Source: Archegozetes longisetosus
Lineage: Eukaryota > Arthropoda > Arachnida > Sarcoptiformes > Trhypochthoniidae
DNA: 64,000 bases
Direction: 5' to 3'
NCBI GenBank assembly: GCA_018873245.2
Contig: JAEMBT020000005.1
Coordinates: 14,460,001 to 14,524,000 of the forward strand
This document shows positions 14,390 through 26,800 of the stretch, piece after piece. The position numbers and the translations under genes are program-made. How positions within the stretch are numbered: position 1 is the first letter of the stretch; each line of letters opens with the position of its first letter. The notes under the pieces are model-generated. The model ran no database searches, was not told where the DNA came from, and saw only the letters and a list, made by a program, of their open reading frames with translations.

Positions 14390-14820
14390 AGTACGTACTC
14401 AAAAAGTCAAATTTTGGACGCCCCTTCTCTCCATGTGAGCATTTGTATTCGATATATAAAAAATGAAATAGTACGTACGCATTGACCTTGACCCCTACCC
14501 CTACCCCAATAAATGGTTTACACAATATTTAATGGTAATGAGTTTTATTGACTGCTTAACCAAAATTTAAAATCATTTATGACATAAACATTACTAGTGC
14601 ACTGATCGTTAATTACTTCTGCTTGTTGTTCGTCGATCATTTAAAATTGAGAATTATTGACTTGCTTACCTTTAACTGTTGATAATGTTTTGATAAATAC
14701 GTGTTGACTCAATTCAAATTACTCATGCATACGTACTTCTTTCAAGACCCCTTCCCTATATAGCCGTACGCTTTTGTAAGCTTTGAGCTGATTCCCCTTC
14801 CCCATGGCTGCGTACGTACT
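14390..14820. mobile_element. Small TIR element with AGTACGTAC ends
   Basis: The element opens with AGTACGTACTC and closes with GCGTACGTACT. Pyrimidine-rich GC blocks near both ends (GCCCCTTCTCTCC on the left, CCCCTTCCCTATATAG on the right) stand out from the AT-rich middle. No frame and no clear target duplication were found. A non-autonomous DNA transposon is the best reading. Confidence 0.45.
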
Positions 14821-15477
14821 AAATGGTGAGACCACATCAGCGATTGAAGTAATAATTCATAAAAATGAATAACTTGCATGATATTGTCTTAAAAAATCTT
14901 GCTTCTACACGAGTCATGTTTTCATTTGGTGTCAATATTGATCAATTATCAAAGTATTCATTTGGAATATCCGGTGGCTATGAAGATAAGTCACGTCAGT
15001 CTATCAATTAATAGCAAAATTTTGTAGTCTTTATTGAGCAGCACAAAAATTAATTTCTTAGTTTAATCTTTTTACTTATATGTTGATTAACTTAAGTGAA
15101 TCAAGTTGACAATAAATCAGATAAAATGATACCATCAACTGATAAAATATAGGTTGTTAATTCTGCTCTGAAACAACATTCTTCAGACTTGTTGGATTTA
15201 TTATAAACTGAATCTTAAACGATAAAAGCCTTGATCAAATCTTCTAACCCTTAAATTGGGTTCTGTTAGAAAGATGCTTTAACAGGAGTAAAGTTATCTT
15301 AAAATTTCGTTAGAGTAGTCTACTTTTTTTGTCGTCAAAATTTTGAAATTTTAGTCATTAATTTCTTACTTTAATCTCTGCTACAAACTAGAAAACGTGA
15401 GTCTTTTGATAAATCATTGAATCAGAATTAATGATAGCGAATGATAGTCAGCAAAGAATGCATCGAGACTATTGGTG

Positions 15478-16092
15478 TCATTCGCGCAGGTCAGTTTAGC
15501 CGAAACAGGTTAAGACCAATTTTACGACTGATTTTCTTATTCCTAAACCTTAGATTTTGCGAGTGCATTCATATTTATGAAAGAAAAATAAATTTCATAA
15601 TAATCGACAGATTTAGATAAAATCTTAAGTACCAATAGTCAAAAAAAATCAAAAGGCTGAAAAATTATGGTTAAATACTAGATTCTCTAGATTCATTTCT
15701 ATTAATATTAAATATTTGAGCTCAATTTTGAAATTTAGAAAGGTATAACTTTTAACCTATTAGTAGAGTTATGAAAAATATTTAATCATACTTTTTGAAT
15801 AGTTGAATAAAATTTAGGTTTTATATTCACTAACTTGGCTTAATAACTCCTATTTACAGTATATCGTTTTCCCCATAAACTTTCAGAATGTATTATATGG
15901 ACAATGAAATATTTCTTACCTAGAACATCAGGTGTGCACTCGAAACTTGTATTCTTAAAACTTGAGCTCTTCATAGTAACTTTGAAGGATAGAGAGGGGT
16001 TTCTAAAATTTAAACTGAGAATGGAAAACAGAGAAATTAAACTTTTGGGCTAAACTGACCAGTTAAAGTATCATTCTACCAAATTGACTCCT
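15478..16092. mobile_element. MITE family 1, copy 1 (GTCAGTTTAGCC ends)
   Basis: The left end holds GGTCAGTTTAGCCGAAACAGG. The right end holds the inverse, GGCTAAACTGACCAGTTAAA. A second, directly oriented copy at 45935-46569 matches along the whole length, for example AAACAGGTTAA, CCTAAACCTTAG, TTTAGATAAAA and ACCAATAGTCAA. Two copies of about 600 bp with the same borders show this is a dispersed mobile repeat. It is non-coding. Confidence 0.65.
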
Positions 16093-17470
16093 ACCATTGG
16101 GACCACGATAAGAATCAAATGTGACATAAATTGAAAACGAAGTGGATATAAATATCGAGATTAAAAGATTTATGGATAAAAGCGAATGGTTTTGTAGAGT
16201 TAAGAGTGTTGAAAAAGAGTTATAAAGAGATGAATGAATAGATGAATAGAAAAGAAAGACAGAAGAGAGAGAATAACAAGACATTAAGAAGTTTTATATT
16301 AGGCTAAGGTTTACTTGTGAGAAATTTTCAGTTAATCTTTTGGAACAGAAGAGTGTGGTGGCAAGTGGGATGGAAAACAAACATATCTTTAGAGTAGATA
16401 GAGATCGAGACTATGTTAAATTTAGAAGTCATTCAACTTGAAATAACGTTCAAAGTTTTGCAGTTTTCTCAAATACTGCATAACTTTGACTTCAATTAAC
16501 TTTTCTGTTTTTATTTTGTTTCAAATTTCGTTATCACTTATTTTTCAAAGTTTGGTTTGACGGATATTATGCTTATCTCAGATCTTTCGAACTGTTAGAC
16601 ATGAAGAAAGTGATTCTGCTACGCAAATCATCAAACTGTTCAAATGTTATGCGCACTTAAAATAGAATATATTTTTATCCAAATAGAAGTAAGTGATTAA
16701 TTGGTATTTCGTTACAATGATTGCTCTCCTCTTTGTTTATTTATTGAAAGCTTGCTTTCAATGACATAGAAGTAAGAATTGACACCAGCATGTATTGCGA
16801 GATATGTAGAAAAGCCCTAATAAAATATATAGAAGACTTGTAGTAGAAAACGCCTTCAGATGAAATAAGCCCTAACAAAAATTCAATATTATCTACTTAT
16901 ATTTTTGGAAGTGGCTCAAAATATTTAATTTGTCCGTTGAGACAAATCTATTTGCCCAACTATTACATAATATAAATAAGAATCTAATCTGATGCTCTAT
17001 TGTTTATTGAACCCTTGAAAGCTTTACGTAGGGTTTCAGTTGAAAAGCCGTCTGTTTGTCAGCATCTTATGTGCATCAGTCAAATGAGTGATAGACAAAT
17101 GTTTGATCAATAAATATAACCCAATAATTGGATGACATGAGTCTCTATGAGTTACTTTGAGCCCCGAGTGCTTTATATGATTGCTATCTAGTAATAAAAT
17201 CAGTCTTCAGAAAGTTTTAAGGCGTGAAGAGAATCCATACTGTCCTCGTTCAAAAATATTCAAAGCAGAGTTTGCAAAATTTATATCGGAATATAAATCC
17301 CATTTTCTATAGAAATTGAATTAAAAAAGCTACAAGAAAATATTTATTAAAATTGATGGCAACTGTTTTGGGGCAAATGTCAAGATTTGCACTTAAATAG
17401 CTTTAAGCGATAAATTTTCAGTTTGAAATCGGACTATTTTAAGGAAAATAATCTATAATCAGTTTATTAT
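16093..17470. other. Intergenic, nothing recognised
   Basis: AT-rich sequence with only short frames (for example 16063-16284, minus) that look like chance. No repeat or RNA feature was noticed. Confidence 0.4.
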
Positions 17471-18347
17471 CACTGCCGTAGCCAGCATATTTAGTCTGGT
17501 GGGGAGCTAAAAATTGTGAAACTTTTCTGTTTAGATAAAGCTTTATTAGATCGAAATTCGATACAATATCATTTTTGTAATACAATGATTTTTAACAAAT
17601 TCAATAAGATAACGATCTAAATTCAAAGATGAAGTGACTACTTTCTCAATTAGTATGAGGGCTAAACCATTTAATCTTTCATTTGACATACAATTTCTTA
17701 AATGAGTTTTAATTTTATTAATGTTGAAAAACTCCTTTCATACGAGTCATTAACGCATCTTATAGTCAGTGATATCTTAATATATTTTATTAAATCTAGC
17801 ATTCAATTTGGATAATCAATTAGTTTTCATAAACATTAAAAATATCTTCACATTCATTGAGTAATAGTTGTTTGTTTCAGAATTTGATTTTAAATTTTCT
17901 AAATTCAAGCTATAATGAGTAGCAAAAGGTTTCACTATCTCAAAACTCATGAAACACTTGGATCTTGGATGCATGTACTTACTCCCACTAAAATGAATTA
18001 CTGTGAACTAATTCAAGTTAAACATTCATATTAAAAACAAATCATTATTTAAAACAAGTTTCAAAACGTTTAAAAACTTTTTTATTGAACTTTCTGATGT
18101 TGTATTGTGTGAAATGATTTGATACATCAAAGCGTAGAATTTCAATCATTTCTATCATTCAAATGTACTTTACTTTGGTTTATGAAATAACTTTGCAGTA
18201 TTGCTTCTCTAATTTATTAGAAAACATTTTACTTTTAAGTACAGTTTCAAACCTTTTACAAGGAGTTTTTCTCGACATAGACCTACACTCTAGTTTTGAA
18301 ATTTCTTTAGGGGGGGAGGATATAGTCCCCCGCTGGCTATGACTGTG
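17471..18347. mobile_element. hAT-like non-autonomous element (CACTGCCGTAGCCAGC ends)
   Basis: The left terminus is CACTGCCGTAGCCAGC followed by GGTGGGG. The right terminus is CCCCCGCTGGCTATGACTGTG, so the TIR consensus is about CAC(T/A)G(C/T)C(G/A)TAGCCAGC followed by a G run. Ends of this CAGTGGCGTAGCC type are common on hAT-superfamily MITEs. The interior is AT-rich and non-coding. I see no clean 8-bp duplication, so the insertion is old or the flanks have diverged. Confidence 0.5.
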
Positions 18348-20390
18348 CTTACCTTAAATAAATAATACCAGTAAAACTAATTTGGTCATATGACAGCTTC
18401 ATAATTTTTCAAATCACACAATATTCTATGGTTTTGCTATAGTACCGTGTTTTATCCTATTTATGTGGCGATCTGTTTCACAAAAATTGTATTTGATCAA
18501 ACTTCTACAGCACCAAATCATTGAATTTGTTGTTCGATTGTGATATATAAGCATATTTTGGAGCATGATTTCAAGCTTTCAGAATAACGTTGAATTCAGA
18601 AAATGCACTGAAGACCTACTTTCAAAATAAATAATCCGACAAGTGTTGAACTTGATTCGAAATAAAACTGAAATTCTCACAAACTCTCACTTTTATCTAT
18701 TACGATCCACGGGACTCCCCGAGATGTAACTGATCAAAGTAATGGTCGCATAGAAACTATAAAAATAATAATCTTCAGGAATGAGAAAACTTATCTCTCA
18801 GTCAGATACATCCAAATTTTTTCTGTAATTTGCTCTAAAATAGTATTAATTATTCTTTCATAGGAGGAGATGAGATGATACATATGTTAAATTGAGCTCA
18901 CAATAATAGCTTAAGATTATGATCATTGCAGTGGAGGCATTACTAAAGAGTAGTGATGACCATGAACTCACTTATCCCGAGCATTGTAATGAAGATGTGA
19001 TTATGAGTGCGCTTTAGCCTTACATTGTGCTAAAGTTCTTGAGATTCCACTCTTGTATTAAGGCTAGAGCTGAAACAGTGGCGGCTTTTTGAGCTTGAAG
19101 TGGAGTTCGAATTGAAACTTTCTGGTCATCACTAAGAAGAAGATAGCAATTTTTGTGCAGTAATAACAGGCGTATTAGATGATAAAAGTGTTGGACAGTA
19201 AAACTGCTCAACAAAATAATAAGAGGCATTCAGATAAATGCATTTCCATTTCCCCTAATTTATGTCTTACTCTCTTTGGTTAAGTTGTGAAGCCCTAACT
19301 CGTACTTAGAGCCACCCAATCAGTATTGTAAGAGTTTTGTACAAAAGCGTTGCACTATTGGAAAGCATTTGTTCAGACAAACTAAACTTAAACAAGCTTT
19401 TCATGTTATTGCACTTTCAATTATGTAATAAAACTCATGTTAGCTCTGAAAGAATGACAACTAGAAGAGAAACAGAAAATAACAAAATGAAAAAGCGAAC
19501 AACTCATGCGATTATTACATCTGAAGTGTAACACATAAAAAGCAGTTAACACAACGACTCGCAAAGAAAGACAAACTTTTTAGATTTAGTATGTATTTTG
19601 ACTAACTCTGATCAATAATTTCATGATCAAATTGAAAACACATCGTTGTCTAATGGCTACAAAAACTTGTGGCTTTTTATTGTTAATGGCATTAGAAGTG
19701 AGTAATCCTTTCATACATTGTGTTATGTTTCATGAACATTCATTTGAAATAAGAAATACTTTAAACGTGATTCACTTTTGTTCAGTCTTTTAAGTTCACA
19801 CAAAATAGGGATTACAAGATTAAAACTGTTTTCATTATCTAATCATATCTAACAGCTTAACATAGGTTTCAAAGGGGAACACCTCGAAATGGTCAATTTC
19901 ATATTGGTCAAGCTGTTTGCTGTGTCTATGAATTTGCCCTTTTATCAGAATAAATACACTAAGTGTAGTAAACTTTCGGTTCAGTAAAGAGGGACTCCCT
20001 TATAACATTGGCCCCGGCCACACAGATATGTATAGAATAATTTTTCCCAAAACGCTGAAAATCATTAGAAAAACACAATTTCATCATCTGTTGATTTAAG
20101 ATTACAAATTTTTACTTATATTTTCATTGTTTTTGTGCCGTTTCGGTATAAAAGCGTTTAAAAAGTCTATTACTTTTCTTACGGTAAACATGATGGTAAC
20201 ATAAAAATTGCAGCATCATTTCTTACTGGACTATTTCCTCATGCCCATTCAATTATACTTCAATCGACGGACGAACAAATAGTTGAATAACTCGTTATTG
20301 GAATAGTCGAATAGTTATTCAGCCGAACACGTCTGAATAATACTTTGACTTAATTTCCCTTCAATTTACAAACTGAATATTTTAAATATG
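18348..20390. other. Intergenic, nothing recognised
   Basis: There is a slightly purine-rich patch at 18.9-19.5 kb with short frames on both strands (19020-19229 minus, 19337-19531 plus). Neither has a domain, splice context or codon signal that I can support. Confidence 0.4.
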
Positions 20391-20921
20391 GCGCCTGACG
20401 AGACCGAACGTGGTCTTCGAGTATGATAAAGATCAAAACTAAATATATCTACTGTACTATCAAAAAAAGTATAAGTTAAATGAACCTTTGTCGCGCCCTA
20501 CATACTTAGGAATCACTTTAATATTTAGGTAATCAACATTTTGAAAACTTTTATAAACTTTAGTTTAGGTCTGGCTTATGGCAAAACAAAATAATCAACT
20601 TCTGCATTAATCGTTTTACTGATAAAGAGTTCATAATGATTTACTTTGCATTCAACCTTTCTCAATTATTTTGTGAATTTAAGCTACTCATGTTAAAGTT
20701 CGATACAAATTATAACACTTATAGAGATTTAAAGATAAGTTTCGCATTTTATGGATCATTATTAAAATTAATACTTATAAAAATAACATGACAAAATTAT
20801 TTATTCAATATTTCCCTTATTTGGTTCAATTCTCATTGGCTTTTATTGCTTTTTAATAGCACATTTGACATATACTTTTTTGACTGATAGTAATTTGCAC
20901 AACTTCGGGCGCCATATTTAA
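20391..20921. mobile_element. Possible TIR element with TTTAAATATGGCGCC ends
   Basis: TTTAAATATGGCGCCTGA at the left is mirrored by TCGGGCGCCATATTTAAA at the right, about 530 bp apart. The perfect stretch is about 15 bp in DNA where GGCGCC is rare, which supports a small DNA element. The interior is AT-rich without a frame, and no target duplication was identified. Confidence 0.4.
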
Positions 20922-23850
20922 AAAAATTTTGAACACTTATCTTTACCACAAAAAATATTTCTATTGGGTTTTAAATAAAAAATTTTTTGGCATAACTTCA
21001 GAGTCAAAATAAAACTCTTAGTGAAAAATTTCTTAATTATAACGGTTCGCAAGTTATTAAATTTTAAGTTTTAAACTTTGCCAACTTTTAGCGCTTTTAA
21101 TAGAGTTAAAGGTCATAAGCAGAACCATATATTATTTTAATGTTTTCTATCAATGTAAAGATTTTCAAATAAATCGGTGTTTCGAGACCGTGATCAGTGG
21201 AACCACGGAACCGTTCTTTATTTATCTTTAATTAGTAATCATATTGTATACTATCGTACTAACAATAATAATATAGTATAGTGATATAAAAGAGCGCAAC
21301 GCAATATAAAATAGTAAAAGCCATTCAAATTCATTATTTTCAAGTTGAAGTTAATCTCATTTTTCTGTTAAGCACATGTTAATATTTCTTCTTTTGAAGA
21401 GCCTTACATCTTAGATTATGAGTATAGGAAGTATTGAATATCAATTTTAAAATTGGAGGCAACTCAATCAAGAGTTTAGAAACTGATTCAACTTTCGATA
21501 TGTTTATCGAAGTTTAAGCTTGACTCTATGAATGAGAGTTAGCGCTAAAAACCATTTGTATAGTATTAAGTCATTCGTATGTTATATTATTTTTGTTCTT
21601 ATGCTACCAAAACTTTTCGCGATAAGACTTATTACAGACTTACTCCTTGTTATTTTGCCATTAGTTGAGAGTTGAATAATTAATTGAAGTGAAAACTTAA
21701 ATATATATACGTCTTAATGTATAGGTTTTGATGCTTTGGCCTCAAACGTGGAGCTTAGACTCAAAAGAAATATTCATGTATTAATAATAACAATAACTTT
21801 GTTGAGAAAGGCTAAGAATTCATAACACGTTCAAATCTTATTACAGAATATCAAGTCCTAAGGGAATGCTTTGATATTTTGTAAAATCTCATCCAGACTT
21901 GTCTTTAAAGAGAAAATAGTTTTAGAATGTTTCACACTCTTTTGTTCGTTTAAATTTTCAACATTATCAAATGAAAAGATTTTTCCAGTTTATCCAAAAA
22001 CAATTTGAGGAAAGGATAATGATTGTGGCAATGAGCTATCAGAAAAATCAAAACAGGGATTAGCAATTCTGGAATTGGTCATTTGAAAGTTTAGCTGTTT
22101 CAGAGTAATTCATAGGTTAGAGGAAGAAAAAGGTTTACGAAATAATAAATGGTTTCGAGTCTTAAATTTGAAGAGCTTTGGTTTAGTTTCAGTATTGCTA
22201 TTAATGGTTTGTCATTCAAGATCTTAACTGATTCGATACACTTAACGATTTTATTATGAGGAAAGCATCGAAAACCAATTTACAGAGAAGTAAACACAAT
22301 TTTCTATTTACTAATCTAATAAATAAGATAACATTTGAACTTGAACTAAACTTTTGAAAAGAACTCTTGCAACTGAAAGTGTTTTGTTGGTAAAGCGATG
22401 TAAATGCTGCAAATACAAATCTATTGCATTAGTTCATATTTCTAATCATAGTAAACGTCCATAAGGCTTTTAACTGTACCTCATTCAATTTTTGCATTTA
22501 GCTTCATAAGGTCAAAACTCATAATACTCTCGACCCTATCTTTATTTTCTGTTCATCCAAATAGTTGATCCACTTGGAAATCAATTTTTATGGAATTTGG
22601 TCCATGCTTTTGAACAACTGTTTCCAATAATGTGAGCACATTTTGCCGTCAAATATAACCCTACGCTTATTTCATTAGAATATTTTTGTTACATTATTAT
22701 AATTCATTCGTGTATTGTCTGAAGGGTATTTCAATTTGAATTGATTTTTTATAGAGGGTAAAATACTTTTAGCTAATTAATCATCAAAATGATTGATCAA
22801 TTTGAGAAAATCATAAACTATCGATCAATCATAATATTGATATCTCAATAGAATTGTCAAATATCGTTAGCGGAACTTTTGATGTTTGTTTTATTTTGAA
22901 GTTTCAAATGAAACAAGAGGTCAGTTAACTCTATTTGTTGCTTGTAAACAATGCCCAATAAACTACTGAATGGGCTATAGGTAGTATCTTTTTGACAGTT
23001 AAGTTACTTTCTATAACAATTGACAGCATTGTTATGACTACTCTGAAGATTGTGCAATAGCTATAGATTTTCAATAAAATCATTGTTAAAGGTAATAACA
23101 GGAAGCCTTTTCCTTCAATAAATTACAAACGCAAGCTCAACATTTCAAGTTTGGTTGTTTCACAGTTCATATTCTAAATTCAAGTTTTCTAGAATTGAAA
23201 AACGGTATTTGTTCGCTCAAGATAATTATAAGTCTTAAGAGAGAGAGAGAGAGAGAGTAACAATGCAGTGCGATACTCTTCGATTAATGCATTTTATCAC
23301 TTTTGATGATTAAATGTTGGTAACTTTCTTACAAAGCAATTATGAGAGGTAGATCAATGATTAAATCATTTCAAATCGAATTCATATATTATTAATGAAC
23401 AGGCTTGGGTAAATTTGAGCCAGTACATATGTTGAATCGAATGACCAAACAACACCTTTAATACATATTCAGAGTTCGGGTCTAATGGCTATAAAAAATT
23501 GATTGCCGAACAACTTTGGAAAGTTGTTGTTTACTAAAGGTCGACCAAAGATCACGTCTATTTGTTGCCATAAGTAACATAAATGATAAACTAATGATGA
23601 ATTGAACATCAAATTAACGTTTAGATCTTATCTTGACTGAAATCAATTTGAAACTTTACTTAAAACTTGAGAATAAGCTTAAAGTGATAAATAAAAGTTT
23701 CAAACATATAATTACTGTTGAGTGGGATTAGAAAAGTCGAAAGAAGAGGACATGACTCAAAAACAAACATATCATTTTTCAATCAAATATATCAGATGAT
23801 TTCAATGTTTTGTTGCGAAATAAAAATTGCATTTATATAATGTTATTGTT
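20922..23850. other. Intergenic, nothing recognised
   Basis: AT-rich DNA with only small chance frames. The one simple repeat is a short GA run near 23238. Confidence 0.4.
23238..23258. repeat. GA dinucleotide microsatellite
   Basis: About ten uninterrupted GA units. Confidence 0.85.
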
Positions 23851-26800
23851 GCGCGTTAATTGTAGCTCTGGCAAGCCTATGGGTTGCCTTTGATTTGCCT
23901 CCCTATCCTTGCGTTGCTTCTGACACATATTGTTGTTTAACGCTAAGTTATATCCCCTTTAAAGTGTAGGGTAGGGTAGGATGTGATTCGTTCCCCAACA
24001 CAATTTTTGTCCCCCATTTGTACTCTGTTTTGGTTGGTATATCAGACATCGTCTACAGAATGCCCAACAGCTGTACATTTACCGCCGCAGTCATAGAGAA
24101 ACTGCTCAAACATAGAGATAGTGTACATGAGAACAGTATGTTAGTAGTAGTTGTAGTGGTGGTGAATAAGCTATACATTTCTAGCGTAGCTCACGCGAAA
24201 CACGCTTCAGTTTTGTCTCATTTTCTCTTATCTGTCAACTGATTTGAGAGAAGAACTGGTAAAACGTTTGTTTAGTATATTTGGTGTGCATTACGTTTCA
24301 ATACAATTCGTGTATCGACTATACCAACAATTTTGGTGCGTTTGTGTGGCGCCAAAAGCAACGCTTAGGCAACAGTCACACTAAAATACTTGAATTTGGA
24401 CCAACGTCTCATATAACGCCACTTATTTGACATCAAGTTTAATATTTTTTGCTTTTCACTCTTGTCTTTTCAATCTTTGGGTAAGTTTTTTATTTGACTT
24501 TTACCTCGCAATTGTTGCTGTCAGCTAATCTTGAGCCATATCACATTTTTCTGTTGCGAGTCAAAAGTTTTTAAGGGGTTATGCAAGTCTCACAGCACAT
24601 CTCGTCATTTGCTATTTTTGATTCAATATTAAAAATATTCGTAAACCCACTCAGTATGATATTATGAATGATTAAATATTGAATCAATATTGAATGAGTT
24701 GACTTTTTATGGTAATCTTGTTACAAACTATAAGTCATGCCAGCTATTAATCGGTTGTCCAAGTGTTGTCCCGAGCCACGTCTAGTCTAGTCACTCAACT
24801 AATTTATGATAATTGAGTTTAAAATCAAAGGGAAAATTTTGTAACTGACAACTCGATCGCAGTTGCAATTGATTCAGAGTACATTTTATAGCTTTATGTG
24901 TATTGGCTATGAATTGCTTTTTAATAAGAGTTTCTGAGAATATTGGTCTTAACACGTTTTCCTTAAAACAATGGCAAATCATTTTTGGTTCTAATTTCTT
25001 AAAGAAATTTGTCAGTTGATTACCTAAATTGAGGCCTACTTTAATACGATTTGAGATTTTTGCCCAAGTTGGTATGTTCGAAAATTTATTTTTATTAACT
25101 ATATTGCTGAGTGTTCAGTTATGTTTTTCGCATTAAAGATAAAACGCATACTTTTTGGTCAAGTTTTTTAAACATAAACAAACCATTGTTTCTCATAAAC
25201 ATATTGACAGAGTAAAGCAAATACTATCATGGATTATATTCGGGTAAGCTTACATTAATTATGAAGCTTACACGCTGCTCTAGCTAGGGGTATATTGTTA
25301 ATGACGGCTGCAACTTATTGGATGAACTTTTAAAAATGTGTTCCATATTTTATTACGCAAGATTTAAAATTGCTTAACTTCACGATTAAACAATTGAACG
25401 CAACAAACTCGCGTTCGCGTCAAAACTATCGCGGAACATAAAAGTCTAATATAATAAACTAAAAACATATAATTGAAACAAATCGTTAAAAGTAGTTGGT
25501 TTTTGCATCAACTCAAACCGTCAAGCAGTTGGTCATTTGTGTAATTGCCTTGATTTTTGGTCTGGACTCAGCTCTTCAGCTCAATTCTAACATTAAGATA
25601 CGCTGCGTTAACGCTTCAGATTGTTTTGTGGTTCTTACTGCTGTTACTGCTCTTCAATGTCTTTTATGGATTTTGTATATCGATTTTAGTAGCAGTCGTA
25701 TTAGTGAGCCAAATTTGCGCCACTTTCTGACGCTCGCAGCGGTTTTATTGCCGCATCAAAAGCATCAATAGACCTAAATTTGACTCTCGATTTCTTACTG
25801 ACAAAAGTTGATAATAAGCAGCACTTTGTCTACTCGTAAGCAACTATGTTTTAGATGTTTACTTTTGACCTGCTTATATCTAGTTGCAAGAGGTTTTCCT
25901 CTAAGAACTCGCGTCAAATGCAACACAAGTTGCAACTCAGTTGTTTTCTATTGACTTAATAGTAGAAAAATGTTTTGTGTACATCAAGTAACTGTTGCCA
26001 AACTTTAATTCTATCGATTCTTAGGTTACTTTTTGTGTTAAGTTTTAAAAGTAAACACTCACGCGAGCAATGCAATAAAATATATAATATTCGCGAAATT
26101 GGTATCATCTTTCTCTTCCTGTTTGACTATATTTTTAAAGGGAATAGTTTTACTCTTGTTTATTATATGAAATGTCTAAAGCTGCGAACGTGTACTTTTT
26201 CAGTTCAATTCAAACCAACTTTTTTGCCTTTACACTTGCCCTCAGTATCGCATTTTTATCTGATTCGTTCACTTTCTCTTAATGTTTGTGTAAACTATTT
26301 TTGGTCCTCTTTTTCACTTAAAACTTGTGCGAAATTTGGTCTAATCTCTGGAAAAAATTGTTATTTTTGTTCCTTTTTAGAAAGTTAATAGAAGAAAGTA
26401 CTAATGCTGAGCATCGTTTATAATATGCTATTTTGTTTGGCGTAATAAATTGTTAACTGCAGGCATATGGCATACTTTGCGGCTCTAAATTGTTTGGGAG
26501 TTAACTTGTTCAATTTTAAAAATGTGTGCAACCGAAAAAGAGAAGGCAGTCGTAATTATTTTATAGTCTGAAGACTAAAATTAAAATTAATGACTAACAC
26601 GAAGGTCTAGTAATGCTTAAAAGTTTTCGAAGCTATGATAAGTCTGCCGAAAATGTGATACCAATAGCATTTGCAAGTTTATAACAATTTGTTTTATTGC
26701 CACTCTTTTGCTGTTCGTTTGTTCGTAAAAGTTTTGTAACTTATTTTTGCATTAATATTTTGTTTTATTCGATGCTTTAAATTTCTATTTACTCATTACA

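Noticed and set aside
25496-25771. 91-codon frame with a hydrophobic start
   Set aside because: It looks a little like a signal peptide, but it lies in the presumed 5' region and shows no domain or splice support.
25975-26388. 137-codon frame on the plus strand, hydrophobic
   Set aside because: T-rich DNA gives long Phe/Leu/Ser frames by chance. No conserved motif and no exon borders.
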